A stretch of DNA of 64,000 nt from Paenibacillus_S vulneris (GCF_039543185.1 NZ_BAABJG010000045.1:1-64000); one strand, 5' to 3'. Shown: positions 1 through 8,398, counted from the stretch's first letter. Notes: a model not told the origin generated them from the sequence alone. Program-made: numbers and translations.

Positions 1-130
1 GTTCAGTTTTCAAAGGACAATCTTCGTTCGTTTTCGACATCCGTCAAAAGCGACCTGATTAATATATCACATTCGTCTACTTCATTGCAAGTACTTTTTT
101 TGGAATTTATTTAGTTAATTCTTCAAAAGT
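1..130 (-). promoter_or_regulatory. Probable rRNA operon promoter with UP element and leader, firing leftward out of the window
   Basis: Read on the minus strand, TTGCAA (90-85) and TATATT (66-61) are separated by 18 bases. They are preceded by an A/T-rich UP-like stretch (about 91-125) and followed by a GTCGC discriminator-like segment (54-50). The leader then runs into TTTGAAAACTGAAC at 14-1, the sequence typically found in Firmicute rRNA leaders and spacers. The -35/-10 pattern and GTCGC closely resemble Bacillus rrn promoters as I remember them. The rRNA genes would lie beyond the left edge. What is seen is the promoter pattern; the rrn identity is inferred. Confidence 0.7.
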
Positions 131-153
131 GCTTGTCTCAAAAGCGACAAGTA
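130..153 (-). terminator. Weak hairpin between the tsaD operon and the rRNA promoter
   Basis: CTTGTC (132-137) and GACAAG (146-151) form a 6-bp stem with an 8-base loop. On the minus strand it is followed by CACTTTT. It may back up the stronger tsaD terminator, but the stem is short. Confidence 0.3.
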
Positions 154-227
154 GTAATGTATCAAATTCCGGCGGCAATTGCAAGCTTAATTTGTTTTGA
201 AATTTATCCCAGCTGTGAGTTTTGGAT

Positions 228-273
228 ACAAACAAATGCATCCGCCAAGTCAACCAGACTCGGCGGATGCATT
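228..273 (-). terminator. Terminator of the thiL-tsaD operon
   Basis: A perfect 12-bp inverted repeat (235-246 and 262-273, AATGCATCCGCC and its complement) begins directly after the tsaD stop codon. On the minus strand it is followed by the T-rich run TTTGTTTG. It separates the operon from the rRNA promoter that fires in the same direction. Confidence 0.8.
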
Positions 274-1338
274 CTATACAGACCATTCCTCCAGCTTAAG
301 CATAGGATCGGCCGTAATATCCAAGGCCGAGAATTGTCCCCGCCGCCACTTCAGGAAAGCGGCGGCCGCGATCATCGCGGCGTTGTCGGTGCAGAGACTC
401 ATAGGAGGCGCCAGCAGCGGCACGCCTATCTCTGCGCAGCGCTCGGCGAGGCGCTGCCGGAGTCCCTTGTTGGCGGCGACCCCGCCCGCCAACAGCAGCT
501 GCTTCGCGCCGTAGGCCTGGACGGCGCGGATCGATTTCTCCACCAGGACATCGATAACCGAGTCCTGAAAGCCCTTCGCTACAGCTTGCGGCGCAAGCTG
601 CTGGCCCTTCATGTTGGCCTGGTTCAGCACGGCCAACACAGCCGATTTCAGCCCGCTGAAGCTGAAATCGTACGAATCCGGCTCCAGCCAGGCGCGCGGA
701 AGAGGCACCGCCTCTTCCCCTTCATGGGCCAGCCGGTCGATATGAGGCCCGCCAGGGTAGGGCAGCTTAAGAGCGCGCGCTACCTTGTCGTAAGCTTCGC
801 CGGCGGCATCGTCCCGGGTTTGGCCGATAATGCGAAAGCGGCCCTCGGATTCTACGTATACCAGCTCCGTATGCCCGCCGGATACAACAAGAGTAACGAA
901 CGGATACTGCAGCTCATGAACGAGCTGGTTGGCATAAATATGTCCGGCGATATGATGAACGCCGATCAAAGGAAGCTCCAAGGCGCAGGCCAAGGACTTG
1001 GCGGCCACGAGCCCGACCAGCAGGGCGCCGACCATGCCCGGTCCTTGGGTGACGGCAATCGCTGACAAATCGGACGGTCGAAGCTTCGCCTCCTCGAACG
1101 CCTGCTCTATGATCCAGGTGATGTTCTCGACATGCTGTCTGGACGCGACCTCAGGAACAACCCCTCCGAATCGCTTATGCGTTTCGATCTGACTGGATAC
1201 TACGTTGGACAAAATGGCAGTCCCGTCCTGAACGATAGCCACCGAGGTCTCGTCGCAGCTGGTTTCAATCGCCAATATATAAGTCGGTTTCTGTTGGGAG
1301 AGTTGTTCGCCCTGCTCCAACGAATCATTTATTTTCAT
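274..1338 (-). CDS. tsaD: TsaD, tRNA N6-threonylcarbamoyladenosine transferase
   Basis: TsaD (Gcp/YgjD) transfers the threonylcarbamoyl group from threonylcarbamoyl-AMP to A37 of ANN-decoding tRNAs, working with TsaB and TsaE in the cytoplasm. The 354-residue protein has the family length and motifs: ETSCDETSV near residue 26, the metal-binding HHIAGH near 128, VSGGHTELVY, the AGEAYDKVARAL segment and LAGGVAANKGLR near the C-terminus. The ATG overlaps the rimI stop as ATGA, with AGGGG upstream, so the two are translationally coupled. It is the last gene of thiL-tsaE-tsaB-rimI-tsaD, the order known from Bacillus. The stop is followed at once by a strong terminator. Identity is secure. Confidence 0.97.
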   Translation of the reverse strand: MKINDSLEQGEQLSQQKPTYILAIETSCDETSVAIVQDGTAILSNVVSSQIETHKRFGGVVPEVASRQHVENITWIIEQAFEEAKLRPSDLSAIAVTQGPGMVGALLVGLVAAKSLACALELPLIGVHHIAGHIYANQLVHELQYPFVTLVVSGGHTELVYVESEGRFRIIGQTRDDAAGEAYDKVARALKLPYPGGPHIDRLAHEGEEAVPLPRAWLEPDSYDFSFSGLKSAVLAVLNQANMKGQQLAPQAVAKGFQDSVIDVLVEKSIRAVQAYGAKQLLLAGGVAANKGLRQRLAERCAEIGVPLLAPPMSLCTDNAAMIAAAAFLKWRRGQFSALDITADPMLKLEEWSV

Positions 1339-1856
1339 GACAAATCCCCTGTTAATTCATTCAAATTATGATGATATTTCGGCAGATCGGCCCACATAAT
1401 CATCGCATCTTCCCTATTATCCGTATAATAGCCTCGCCTTAAGCCTACAGAATAAAAGCCCAGCTTTTCATACAGGTTGATAGCGACCTGATTCGAAGGG
1501 CGCACCTCCAATGTCATGCGGACAGCGCCGAAGAAGCTGGCGGTTTTTTGCAGCTCGCGCATCAGCCGTTCTCCGAGCTTTTGGCCGCGGTATTTTTTCC
1601 TGACCGCTACGTTCGTTACATGGGCTTCCTCCATAATAAGCCACATCCCGCCATAGCCTGCAATCTCGCCGTCGCATTCCATAACCATGTAACGGGCAAA
1701 CTGATTGTTTGTCAGCTCATTCTGAAATGCTCCCGCCGTCCAGGGCGTCGTGAACGCCTCCTGCTCTATTTCGCATATGGCTGGAATATCATCCATTTGC
1801 ATGGAGCGGAACTCCAAATGATTCGTGGCTTCATCTCTGTGCTCTTGTCGATCCAA
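1335..1856 (-). CDS. rimI: RimI-type ribosomal protein S18 alanine N-acetyltransferase
   Basis: This is a GNAT-fold acetyltransferase of 173 residues. The acetyl-CoA loop is visible as VAVRKKYRGQKLGERLM (about 84-100), followed by LEVRPSNQVAINLYEKLGF, the C-terminal GNAT motif typical of RimI. The family acetylates the N-terminal alanine of ribosomal protein S18; the real substrate here is inferred. The start is a TTG supported by AAGGGAGG nine bases upstream, lying over the end of tsaB. The stop overlaps the tsaD start by four bases. A start at one of the internal ATGs (residues 19 or 21) would lack a comparable ribosome binding site. Confidence 0.92.
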   Translation of the reverse strand: MDRQEHRDEATNHLEFRSMQMDDIPAICEIEQEAFTTPWTAGAFQNELTNNQFARYMVMECDGEIAGYGGMWLIMEEAHVTNVAVRKKYRGQKLGERLMRELQKTASFFGAVRMTLEVRPSNQVAINLYEKLGFYSVGLRRGYYTDNREDAMIMWADLPKYHHNLNELTGDLS

Positions 1857-1871
1857 TCCGTGAAGCCTCCC

Positions 1872-2702
1872 TTACGATTTTTGAGCCATTAATTTGACTT
1901 CTGCTTCAGGCAGCTGCGTATAGTTGGGTACAAGCCCATGCGGCGCCTCTGTGCGTCCTTCCGCCCAGCGTGCCCTTGCCAGCTCCGCTAGATGCCGCGC
2001 TCGGATCTCATGTGGAAGCTCGGCCGACTCTCCCTGCCATCCGGCAAAAAAACGCTGCAGCGTTTCCTCGTGCAGCTTCGTCTCCCCGGCAAAAACAATA
2101 CAATCCGGTTTGATTTCCTGACTGGATAGCGCTCTCTCAAGCAGCTGTTCCGTCCATGCGGACATTAAACGGATGCTGTCGGATTCGAGGCAGCTCCATC
2201 CTTGTCCCGATGCCTGGTACAAGCCTGTAAAAGCTTGTCCGCGCCGCGCCTCAATCATAGGAACAACCCATACCGTTTTCCCCTGATTCCTGACTGTTTC
2301 CAGAGCGCTGAGAATAGGCTCATTACCATCCGCATCGGCGATACCGCCAGTTAAATAAGCTTCTGCCGCGCCCAGCGCCATGGTCTCCAGGCTGGAAACC
2401 GCCAGCAGCGCCATTCCGTGCGTCCAGGCAAAAGTTTTGGCCGCTGTCACGCCGATCCTCACGCCGGTATAAGAACCCGGACCAACGCCGACTCCGAATG
2501 CATCCAGCTCTTTGGCCGACAAGCCTGCTGAAGTCAAGAGCTGCTGAATTTGCGGGAGCAAATGTATGGAGTGATTCCGCTCCGCCTTGGAATTGATTTC
2601 GCCAAGCAGCTCATTCCCGCGTACAAGAGCAAGCGACATCGAGCTGGTTGACGTATCAATGGCAAGCAAGGTGCCTTGTAAAGCATTCATTGTATTCGTC
2701 AT
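1872..2702 (-). CDS. tsaB: TsaB, t6A biosynthesis partner of TsaD
   Basis: TsaB is an inactive TsaD-like ASKHA-fold protein that dimerises with TsaD for t6A synthesis. The sequence shows LLAIDTSTSSMSLAL at the N-terminus and GVGVGPGSYTGVRIGVTAAK near residue 80, both diagnostic. I place the start at the ATG at 2702, whose bases form ATGA with the tsaE stop and which has GGAG a few bases upstream. That gives 276 residues. A longer reading to 2738 would overlap tsaE by 40 bases and has no better ribosome binding site. It sits between tsaE and rimI in the operon. Confidence 0.93.
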   Translation of the reverse strand: MTNTMNALQGTLLAIDTSTSSMSLALVRGNELLGEINSKAERNHSIHLLPQIQQLLTSAGLSAKELDAFGVGVGPGSYTGVRIGVTAAKTFAWTHGMALLAVSSLETMALGAAEAYLTGGIADADGNEPILSALETVRNQGKTVWVVPMIEARRGQAFTGLYQASGQGWSCLESDSIRLMSAWTEQLLERALSSQEIKPDCIVFAGETKLHEETLQRFFAGWQGESAELPHEIRARHLAELARARWAEGRTEAPHGLVPNYTQLPEAEVKLMAQKS

Positions 2703-3184
2703 AGCAACGTTCCGTTCTCCTTTAATTCTGTGCACCACCGTACATAAGGCTGCCCATGGGGGATTAACCGGAACACCCGTTCCGTCTCTCCGGCATGCTC
2801 AATCGATATGGAGAGTCTATCCGGGGGCAGCAAATCAACAATAAGCGAAGACCACTCCACTAAAGTGACGCCCTCCCCGTAAAAGTACTCGTCCAAGCCG
2901 AGCTCATCCGCCTCCTCCTGAGATAAGCGGTACACATCCATATGATAAAAAGGGAGATGATTCCCTTCATATTCTTTAATAATAGTAAATGTAGGACTAT
3001 TCACTACATGCTGAACTCCTATTGCTCTGGCCACCGCCTGGGAAAACGCCGTTTTCCCAGCACCGAGGTCTCCGTCCAGCGTAATGACGGTGCCCGGCTC
3101 AAAATAGCGGGCAAGGCTCACCGCAAGGTGCGCGGTCCGGTCCAAATTATCCGCATGAAATATGTAGGAGGCCGATTCGGTCAC
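2699..3184 (-). CDS. tsaE: TsaE, t6A biosynthesis ATPase
   Basis: TsaE is the small P-loop ATPase that cycles the TsaBD complex. The Walker A motif GDLGAGKTAF is clear, followed by NSPTFTIIKEY and HMDVYRL, which are family hallmarks. A TTG start at 3202 is possible. A GTG at 3184 fits better because AAGGGGTGG lies six bases before it, giving 161 residues and a 14-base gap from thiL instead of an overlap. The stop overlaps the tsaB start (ATGA). Confidence 0.94.
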   Translation of the reverse strand: MTESASYIFHADNLDRTAHLAVSLARYFEPGTVITLDGDLGAGKTAFSQAVARAIGVQHVVNSPTFTIIKEYEGNHLPFYHMDVYRLSQEEADELGLDEYFYGEGVTLVEWSSLIVDLLPPDRLSISIEHAGETERVFRLIPHGQPYVRWCTELKENGTLL

Positions 3185-3198
3185 TGGATTCCACCCCT

Positions 3199-4230
3199 TC
3201 AAAAATGATTATACCCTTTTTTCTCAATAGGCAGAACGGACCCGCTGCTTTGCACAAGACGGACTCCCTTCGTTTCGCCGTTCACATAACCAATAATAAA
3301 AAGCTCGAGACCCGCCTCTTTAAATTTCATCTGCATCGCCGCGGCATGCTCCGCCGGCATGGTCCCTACAAGCTGGTAATCCTCGCCTCCGAACAGGATG
3401 AAGTCTAGAGGATCCTTGCCCGCCTGAAGAGCATAGTCCATAAGCTCGCCGTTTATTGGAATCCGATCTTCGATAAGATCGATCCCTGCATTGGAAGCTT
3501 CGGCAATTTCCCACGCTTCGCTGGCCAAGCCGTCGCTGACATCATTCAACGCATGGCACACGCCGGATTGCTGCAGCAGCCGCCCCGCTTCTATCTGGGG
3601 ATCCGGTCTGCAATGAGCCTGGATAAGCGATTGCCGGTTCCTCCAATCCAGTCTTTCCTCCCACTGCTTCGCGGGAATGCTTTGCGTGAGCAGAAAATCC
3701 AGCCCCGCCGCTGACCGCCCCAGCTCTCCTGTAATGAAGAGCACATCCCCGGGCTTCGCCGAGGATCGCAGCAAGGCTTTGCCGGTCTCTACCTCGCCCA
3801 GTACGGTTACCGACACGGTAATCCCTCCAATAGAGGACGTAGTATCTCCTCCCACGATGACGACACTCCAACGATTCGCACATTCGTACAATCCTTCATA
3901 GATCTCCTCTATGCGAGCTTGCGACGTCTCCTTAGGAAAGCTTACCGCGACCAAAGCATACCGGGGCATCGAGCCCATCGCGGCAATATCGCTTACGGCT
4001 GCAGCCATCGCCTTATAACCGATATCCTGATTGCGCATGGTAATCTGCTTAAAGTGGATTTCCTCCGTCATCGTATCGCAGGTCATAACAAGCTGGCATC
4101 CGGGAGTTAGATGGGCTACCGCCGCGTCGTCCCCAATCCCGATCTCTACGCCGCCGGCCTGTTGAAAGGCAGGTGACTGCTTGCCCTGCGTCAATCTGTG
4201 AATTAGTGCAAATTCGTCCAAAGAACTCAA
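3199..4230 (-). CDS. thiL: ThiL, thiamine-monophosphate kinase
   Basis: ThiL phosphorylates thiamine monophosphate to thiamine diphosphate. Motifs of the PurM/ThiL ATP-binding fold are present in order: GIGDDAAV, CDTMTEEIHF, VSDIAAMGS, GGDTTSS, NDVSDGLASE and GGEDYQLV. I choose a TTG at 4230 (protein starting SSLDEFALIHR) because GGAGG lies ten bases upstream and the 343-residue product matches the family length. Extending to an ATG near 4290 adds 20 residues with no family resemblance. It heads the operon that continues into tsaE, as in Bacillus. Confidence 0.93.
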   Translation of the reverse strand: MSSLDEFALIHRLTQGKQSPAFQQAGGVEIGIGDDAAVAHLTPGCQLVMTCDTMTEEIHFKQITMRNQDIGYKAMAAAVSDIAAMGSMPRYALVAVSFPKETSQARIEEIYEGLYECANRWSVVIVGGDTTSSIGGITVSVTVLGEVETGKALLRSSAKPGDVLFITGELGRSAAGLDFLLTQSIPAKQWEERLDWRNRQSLIQAHCRPDPQIEAGRLLQQSGVCHALNDVSDGLASEAWEIAEASNAGIDLIEDRIPINGELMDYALQAGKDPLDFILFGGEDYQLVGTMPAEHAAAMQMKFKEAGLELFIIGYVNGETKGVRLVQSSGSVLPIEKKGYNHF

Positions 4231-4403
4231 TCCAAGACCGCCTCCGTACCGTATTCTCCCTATTATAGCCCTCTCCCCTATACGTAGCAATATAGGCCTC
4301 TATGCATACCCCGAACATAGGAATTCAACGTATCGCCTCTTCTTGGCAGGTAGATCGAATGAAGGGAATCCATTTTTGACGAATATATCTTTGCATGTAC
4401 CCC

Positions 4404-4444
4404 ATCAAAAAAAACAACCCCCAAGCACAAGAGCACTTGGAGGC
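4404..4444 (-). terminator. Terminator after the sspH-like gene
   Basis: On the minus strand a short stem (CCAAG with CTTGG, plus two outer G-C pairs) is followed by TTGTTTTTTTT. The stem is modest but the T-run is strong. It lies 12 bases beyond the stop codon. Confidence 0.55.
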
Positions 4445-4455
4445 AGGGACTACCT

Positions 4456-4638
4456 TTATTGAACTTCTTGAAGCTGATCAACCGGAACAACACGGGAATC
4501 CGCAGGTTGGAGCTCTACATGAACCTTGGCCGTTTCCTTTTCAGGGTCTACACTGTCAATCCAGACGGAGATTCCGTTCAGCTCGACATCGATTTTTTCT
4601 TCGGACTTTAATATTTCTTGAGCACGATACAGTTTCAT
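4456..4638 (-). CDS. sspH: H-type small acid-soluble spore protein
   Basis: The 60-residue product resembles SspH-type spore proteins: an N-terminal YRAQEIL segment followed by 'VELNGISVWIDSVD', a charged middle and 'VPVDQLQEV' at the end. SspH proteins are minor DNA-associated spore components made in the forespore, normally under sigma-G. The ATG has GAGGGGGTG upstream. I could not identify a confident sigma-G promoter by eye. The gene is monocistronic or shares a transcript with the small gene 84 bases upstream. Confidence 0.85.
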   Translation of the reverse strand: MKLYRAQEILKSEEKIDVELNGISVWIDSVDPEKETAKVHVELQPADSRVVPVDQLQEVQ

Positions 4639-4722
4639 CCAGAATTACACCCCCTCGGGTCTATATTCATTTGTCGGCAGAGATGGAGCTTAAAGCGGAT
4701 CTTCCTTCCGCAACGACTCCAA

Positions 4723-4971
4723 TTATTCCTCGTGCAGCACCGACTCCGGGTGATCCATCGTATCGGTAGTGGATTCTTCGATCAAGCCGTTTTTTAAGCT
4801 GACGTAGCCGCCGCCCAAGCCTTCATTGACCATCCGGTCAATATCCATAAAATAATCATCCCGGCCTTGGTGAAGCGCATCGGTTGCGCTCGAACCTTCC
4901 GGTTCGTTGGACGCGGTCGCACCTTGCTCCTGAGCGGCATCTCCCGCTAACGGGCTCTTGTTATTCTCCAT
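4723..4971 (-). CDS. Small acidic protein of unknown function
   Basis: An 82-residue hydrophilic protein with an Asn/Ala/Glu-rich N-terminal half and a more ordered-looking 'YFMDIDRMVNEGLGGGYVS' segment. It has no signal peptide or membrane helix. The ATG at 4971 is preceded by AAAGGAGGAG, a near-ideal ribosome binding site, which supports it as a real gene. Upstream in-frame codons lack such a site. It lies before an sspH-like gene on the same strand, so a sporulation role is possible but only inferred. I do not recognise the family. Confidence 0.7.
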   Translation of the reverse strand: MENNKSPLAGDAAQEQGATASNEPEGSSATDALHQGRDDYFMDIDRMVNEGLGGGYVSLKNGLIEESTTDTMDHPESVLHEE

Positions 4972-5155
4972 AAATGGGCTCCTCCTTTGTCGGCAGTGAT
5001 GTTTGCCATTTCGGCTTATTTGTAGCATGTCCCTACAATTGCCCCGTTCATTCATATAAAATTGCCAATTTGGGGATACTGTCAATTAGAGGACACGGAT
5101 TGGAATTTGCAACCAGTTTATTTGGTATAGCCTATCATTTTAAGGAGGGAAAAAG

Positions 5156-6007
5156 ATGCATACGGTATGGAAAGGAGCTATCAGCTTCGGCCTGGTGCAC
5201 GTCCCGGTCAAAATGTTTTCTGCAACGGAGGACAAGGATATCTCCATGCGCTACATTCATAAGGAGTGTACGACGCCGCTCAACTTTGTAAGGAAATGCA
5301 TGACCTGCGAGCGCGAGGTGCAATGGGAGGAAATCGCGAGAGGCTACGAGTACGAGCCGGGAGCCTTCGTCTTATTCGAGAAGGACGAGCTGGAGAAGCT
5401 GAACGGCGAGGTGACCAAGGAAATCAAGATTCTTGATTTTGTTCAGCTGACCGATATCGATCCGATTTATTTTCAAAAAACGTACTACCTGGCCCCGAAC
5501 GAAACCGGCGGCAACGCTTATAACCTTCTGCTGGAAGCGATGAGACAGAGCGGCAAAATCGGCATCGCCAAAGTATCCATCCGTTCGAAAAGCAGCCTGG
5601 CCGCTATACGTGTGATCGATAACTGTATCGCTATGGAGACGATCTTTTTCCCTGATGAAATCCGGTCGATCGATCAGGTTCCGAACCTGCCCGAACAAAT
5701 CAATGTGAACGACAAAGAGCTGCAAATGGCCAAAATGCTGATCGAACAGCTGTCGACTCCTTTTGAACCGGAGAAGTACAAAGACGATTACCGTGAAGCC
5801 GTTCTTCGCGCTATCGAGCAAAAAGTCAACGGCCAGCAGGTCAGCGTGGCTCCAGAGCCTCATAAAACAAATGTTATTGATCTGATGTCGGCGCTGCAGG
5901 CCAGCCTGGATGCTATGAAGCCGGTGCCTGAGACGGACGCTCCCCCTGCGGCAAAGGAAAAAAAGCCGAAAGCAAAGAAGAAGGTAAAGGAAGAGACGGT
6001 TTCTTAA
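5156..6007 (+). CDS. ku: Ku, DNA end-binding protein of bacterial NHEJ
   Basis: Bacterial Ku forms a homodimeric ring on DNA double-strand ends and recruits ligase/polymerase for non-homologous end joining. The 283-residue protein starts MHTVWKGAISFGLVHVPVK, the typical Ku N-terminus, and ends in a lysine-rich tail (about 255-280) of the kind that contributes to DNA binding. AAGGAGGG precedes the ATG. The ligase gene is convergent 107 bases away and a polymerase-domain gene lies about 4 kb on. In Bacillus the homologue ykoV acts in germinating spores; the same role here is inferred. Confidence 0.96.
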   Translation: MHTVWKGAISFGLVHVPVKMFSATEDKDISMRYIHKECTTPLNFVRKCMTCEREVQWEEIARGYEYEPGAFVLFEKDELEKLNGEVTKEIKILDFVQLTDIDPIYFQKTYYLAPNETGGNAYNLLLEAMRQSGKIGIAKVSIRSKSSLAAIRVIDNCIAMETIFFPDEIRSIDQVPNLPEQINVNDKELQMAKMLIEQLSTPFEPEKYKDDYREAVLRAIEQKVNGQQVSVAPEPHKTNVIDLMSALQASLDAMKPVPETDAPPAAKEKKPKAKKKVKEETVS

Positions 6008-6071
6008 TCAAACGATTAAGATATGCTATCTCCTGATTCTAGAGCGTGAATATTATGGCTCACTGAGCAGC

Positions 6072-6114
6072 AAAAAGCCGACACTCCGCAGTTGCACCGA
6101 ATGTCGGCTTTGTT
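6072..6114. terminator. Bidirectional terminator between ku and the ligase gene
   Basis: AAAGCCGACA (6074-6083) and TGTCGGCTTT (6102-6111) form a 10-bp stem with A and T runs on either side. It can terminate both convergent genes. Confidence 0.8.
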
Positions 6115-7056
6115 CTATTCCTCCAGCTTGCAGTCCTTAGGGGACACATCAACAAACGATTGTATGCTTGGCTGCCGCAGCGTCCCGTTATGGGTCCATT
6201 CCATAAAATGCACCTTCACGGTAAGCACCGGTTCCATCCAGACGGCATCCTTGCTTCGTTCCGGATTATTCACGAACGTCTTGCTTGGAACACGGAGCTT
6301 CTCCGCTTTCTCCGTTACATCTCTCCAATCCTGCACCGTCATTTTGCCAGCGCCTGCATGGCCGATGTACCAGAGCCTTCCTTCCTTATCGTATAGCCCG
6401 AGCAGAAGTGCATTCACTGTGCCGGCTCTATAAGTGACTCCGCCAACAACGGCAATCGTATCCTGGAACAGCTTCTTCTTCACCCAGCGCTTGTCTTTCC
6501 CGCGGATGGCATAATTGCTGTTCAAATCCTTACATACAATGCCCTCAAGCTGATGCTGTTTGACGACCTCATACAGTCCGCTGATTTCCTTATAGCTCGG
6601 CACTAGTTGTACTTGAGGTACAGGATGTACGTACTGCTCCAACAGCCGCTGGCGCTGGTGCAGGCTTTGCCCGGTCACCCATTCCCCGTTCACGAACAAA
6701 ATATCAAATATCATATACACAATCGGAATATGGGGCTGCACCATACGGACCTTCTGCTCGCTGCGCAGGCCGTCACGCTTCATGACCTGGTGAAACGATG
6801 GCTTCATTCCTTCCAGAGCTACGATCTCCCCGTCCAGTATGACCGATTCCGCCGAGCAGTATGCCTTTAGGTCAAGAAGCTCGGGGTACTGCATGGTCCT
6901 TTCATGAAGCCTGCGATTGACCAATTTCGTCTCGGCTCCGTCATAATAAGCGAGCATGCGGACACCGTCCCATTTGACCTGGGCGATCCATTCATCTCCC
7001 GTTGGGAGCTTATCAGTTGTGATCGGCTCGAAAGGAATAATCGGTTCTAGTCGCAT
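6115..7056 (-). CDS. ATP-dependent DNA ligase (stand-alone LigD-type ligase domain)
   Basis: This is a 313-residue ATP-dependent DNA ligase. Motif I is AQVKWDGVR (the Lys is the AMP acceptor, about residue 29), motif III/IIIa is VILDGEIVAL, motif IV is EGIVCKDL and motif V is RWVKKKL. A C-terminal OB-fold region ends in 'VKVHFMEWTHNGTLR', typical of LigD ligase domains. In Bacillus LigD, ligase and polymerase are one polypeptide; here the polymerase is a separate gene on the opposite strand. It is convergent with ku, which supports a role in end joining. Confidence 0.93.
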   Translation of the reverse strand: MRLEPIIPFEPITTDKLPTGDEWIAQVKWDGVRMLAYYDGAETKLVNRRLHERTMQYPELLDLKAYCSAESVILDGEIVALEGMKPSFHQVMKRDGLRSEQKVRMVQPHIPIVYMIFDILFVNGEWVTGQSLHQRQRLLEQYVHPVPQVQLVPSYKEISGLYEVVKQHQLEGIVCKDLNSNYAIRGKDKRWVKKKLFQDTIAVVGGVTYRAGTVNALLLGLYDKEGRLWYIGHAGAGKMTVQDWRDVTEKAEKLRVPSKTFVNNPERSKDAVWMEPVLTVKVHFMEWTHNGTLRQPSIQSFVDVSPKDCKLEE

Positions 7057-7144
7057 AGCTACCTCCGGATAAACTGGTTATTCCAAGTATGGGCAAACCT
7101 TATCCGGATCATTCCGTTATCGGCTCGATCCTTGCTCCTGTAGC

Positions 7145-7690
7145 CTAGCCCCTGAAAAAGATAGCCCCTATAACCAAGGAGGCCACGATTCCCCAAGCCG
7201 CATTGATGTTCAAATATTGAACCATGATAAAGTAGCCTGCACCCAGCAGGAAAGGCAGGAAGCTGATGACATCCTCACTAGGCTTGAATACATATTTGGC
7301 AAAATCGAAGGCAAGCATCGCCATCATGACGAAAATGACCGGCTGCACTCCTTTGATCATGCCCCGTATGATGGGGTTATTTTGCAGCTTCATCATCACG
7401 CCTACTAACGCCACCATCAGCAGTGCCGTCGGCATGACAACGGCGGAGAGCGCCACGAATGCGCCCAGCCAGCCTGCTATTTTATATCCGATATAGGCTG
7501 CGAGCTTCGTAGCGATCGGTCCGGGCAAGGCGTTGCCGAAAGCCAAGGCATTCCCGAATTCCTCCGGACTCATCCACCCCATTCGTACTACTTCATTCTG
7601 ATACAACGGAATAATCGACGGTCCTCCGCCGTAACCGAGCATCGTCGCTCTTCCGAAGGCGATAAACAGGTTCCATAATGTTGTCCACAT
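7145..7690 (-). CDS. Half-size chromate transporter (CHR family)
   Basis: A 181-residue, hydrophobic single CHR domain with the family signature FGRATMLGYGGGPSIIPL at the N-terminus and 'GNALPGPIATKLAAYIGY' further on. About five or six membrane helices are apparent. Short-chain CHR proteins usually occur as adjacent pairs (Bacillus YwrB/YwrA) that work together in chromate export. Only one half is present here: the next gene downstream is the ligase. It follows an Lrp/AsnC regulator with a 29-base gap, matching the Bacillus ywrC-ywrB order. Substrate is inferred from the family. Confidence 0.9.
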   Translation of the reverse strand: MWTTLWNLFIAFGRATMLGYGGGPSIIPLYQNEVVRMGWMSPEEFGNALAFGNALPGPIATKLAAYIGYKIAGWLGAFVALSAVVMPTALLMVALVGVMMKLQNNPIIRGMIKGVQPVIFVMMAMLAFDFAKYVFKPSEDVISFLPFLLGAGYFIMVQYLNINAAWGIVASLVIGAIFFRG

Positions 7691-7719
7691 AGCTTTGTTT
7701 CTCCTCTTTCCCCAATAGC

Positions 7720-8208
7720 TTAAAGCTTCATTCCCATCCGGCTTTTATACCGTTTGATCAGCATTTGGCAGTCTACGCTCATGATCCCCGGCATCGTATA
7801 CAGCTTCTCCACAAGGAAAGACTCCATCTGCTGAAAATCCTTAAATAGCCCGTGCATATGCAGCTTGCTCGGTCCGGTCATATGGTACAAGCTCGTGACC
7901 TCCGTCTCCTGGGACAGCTTCTCGGCGACCTCCTGTAAATGCTGAGGCTCAATATCCACATTAAAGAAGGCGGATACACTCATACCGATTCTTCCGGGGT
8001 TGATCACGGCCGTAAACTTCTCAATCACTCCCTGCTCCATTAGCGAGCTGATCCTCGCTTGCACGGCAACCCGGGAAAGACCGATGTCCCGACCCAAATC
8101 GGTATAAGATATTCTTCCGTTATCGTGAAGCGCTTCTAATATTTTGCGGTCATATTCGTCCAGTTCAACGACGGATGGAATAGGAGCGTCCTGCTGATCC
8201 ACTATCAT
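7720..8208 (-). CDS. Lrp/AsnC-family transcriptional regulator (YwrC-like)
   Basis: A 162-residue protein with an N-terminal winged helix (LDEYDRKILEALHDNGRI, then 'YTDLGRDIGLSRVAVQARI') and a C-terminal RAM ligand-binding domain. It is divergent from a gamma-glutamyltransferase and directly upstream of a chromate transporter half, the arrangement of Bacillus ywrC. In Bacillus the ywrC product is reported to control the chromate transporter genes; that role is inferred here. The 249-base divergent region carries a long palindrome that is a candidate binding site. Confidence 0.92.
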   Translation of the reverse strand: MIVDQQDAPIPSVVELDEYDRKILEALHDNGRISYTDLGRDIGLSRVAVQARISSLMEQGVIEKFTAVINPGRIGMSVSAFFNVDIEPQHLQEVAEKLSQETEVTSLYHMTGPSKLHMHGLFKDFQQMESFLVEKLYTMPGIMSVDCQMLIKRYKSRMGMKL

Positions 8209-8334
8209 TCACCACTTTCATTTCGAAATATAAACAAACAAATTCAATAACGAAACGCAAGAATAAATCCAATTATATCTATCATACGATGTACTGTAAA
8301 CAAAATAACCTTCAAAACGAAAAAATCTTGTTGT

Positions 8335-8398
8335 CCGTTAAATATGAATTATGTTAATGTTTAACATAACTTATTACGGCTTGCTAAACCGTTAAATA
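8335..8398. promoter_or_regulatory. Palindrome flanked by direct repeats in the ywrC/ywrD-like divergent region
   Basis: Nine-base arms TTATGTTAA (8349-8357) and TTAACATAA (8361-8369) flank TGT. The palindrome lies between two exact copies of CCGTTAAATA (8335-8344 and 8389-8398). The long AT-rich dyad suits a dimeric Lrp/AsnC regulator such as the adjacent one; that assignment is inference. Confidence 0.55.

Noticed and set aside
133..1065. Long open frame opposite tsaD
   Set aside because: It is the complement of a certain gene, has no ribosome binding site and Arg/Gly/Ala-rich nonsense composition.
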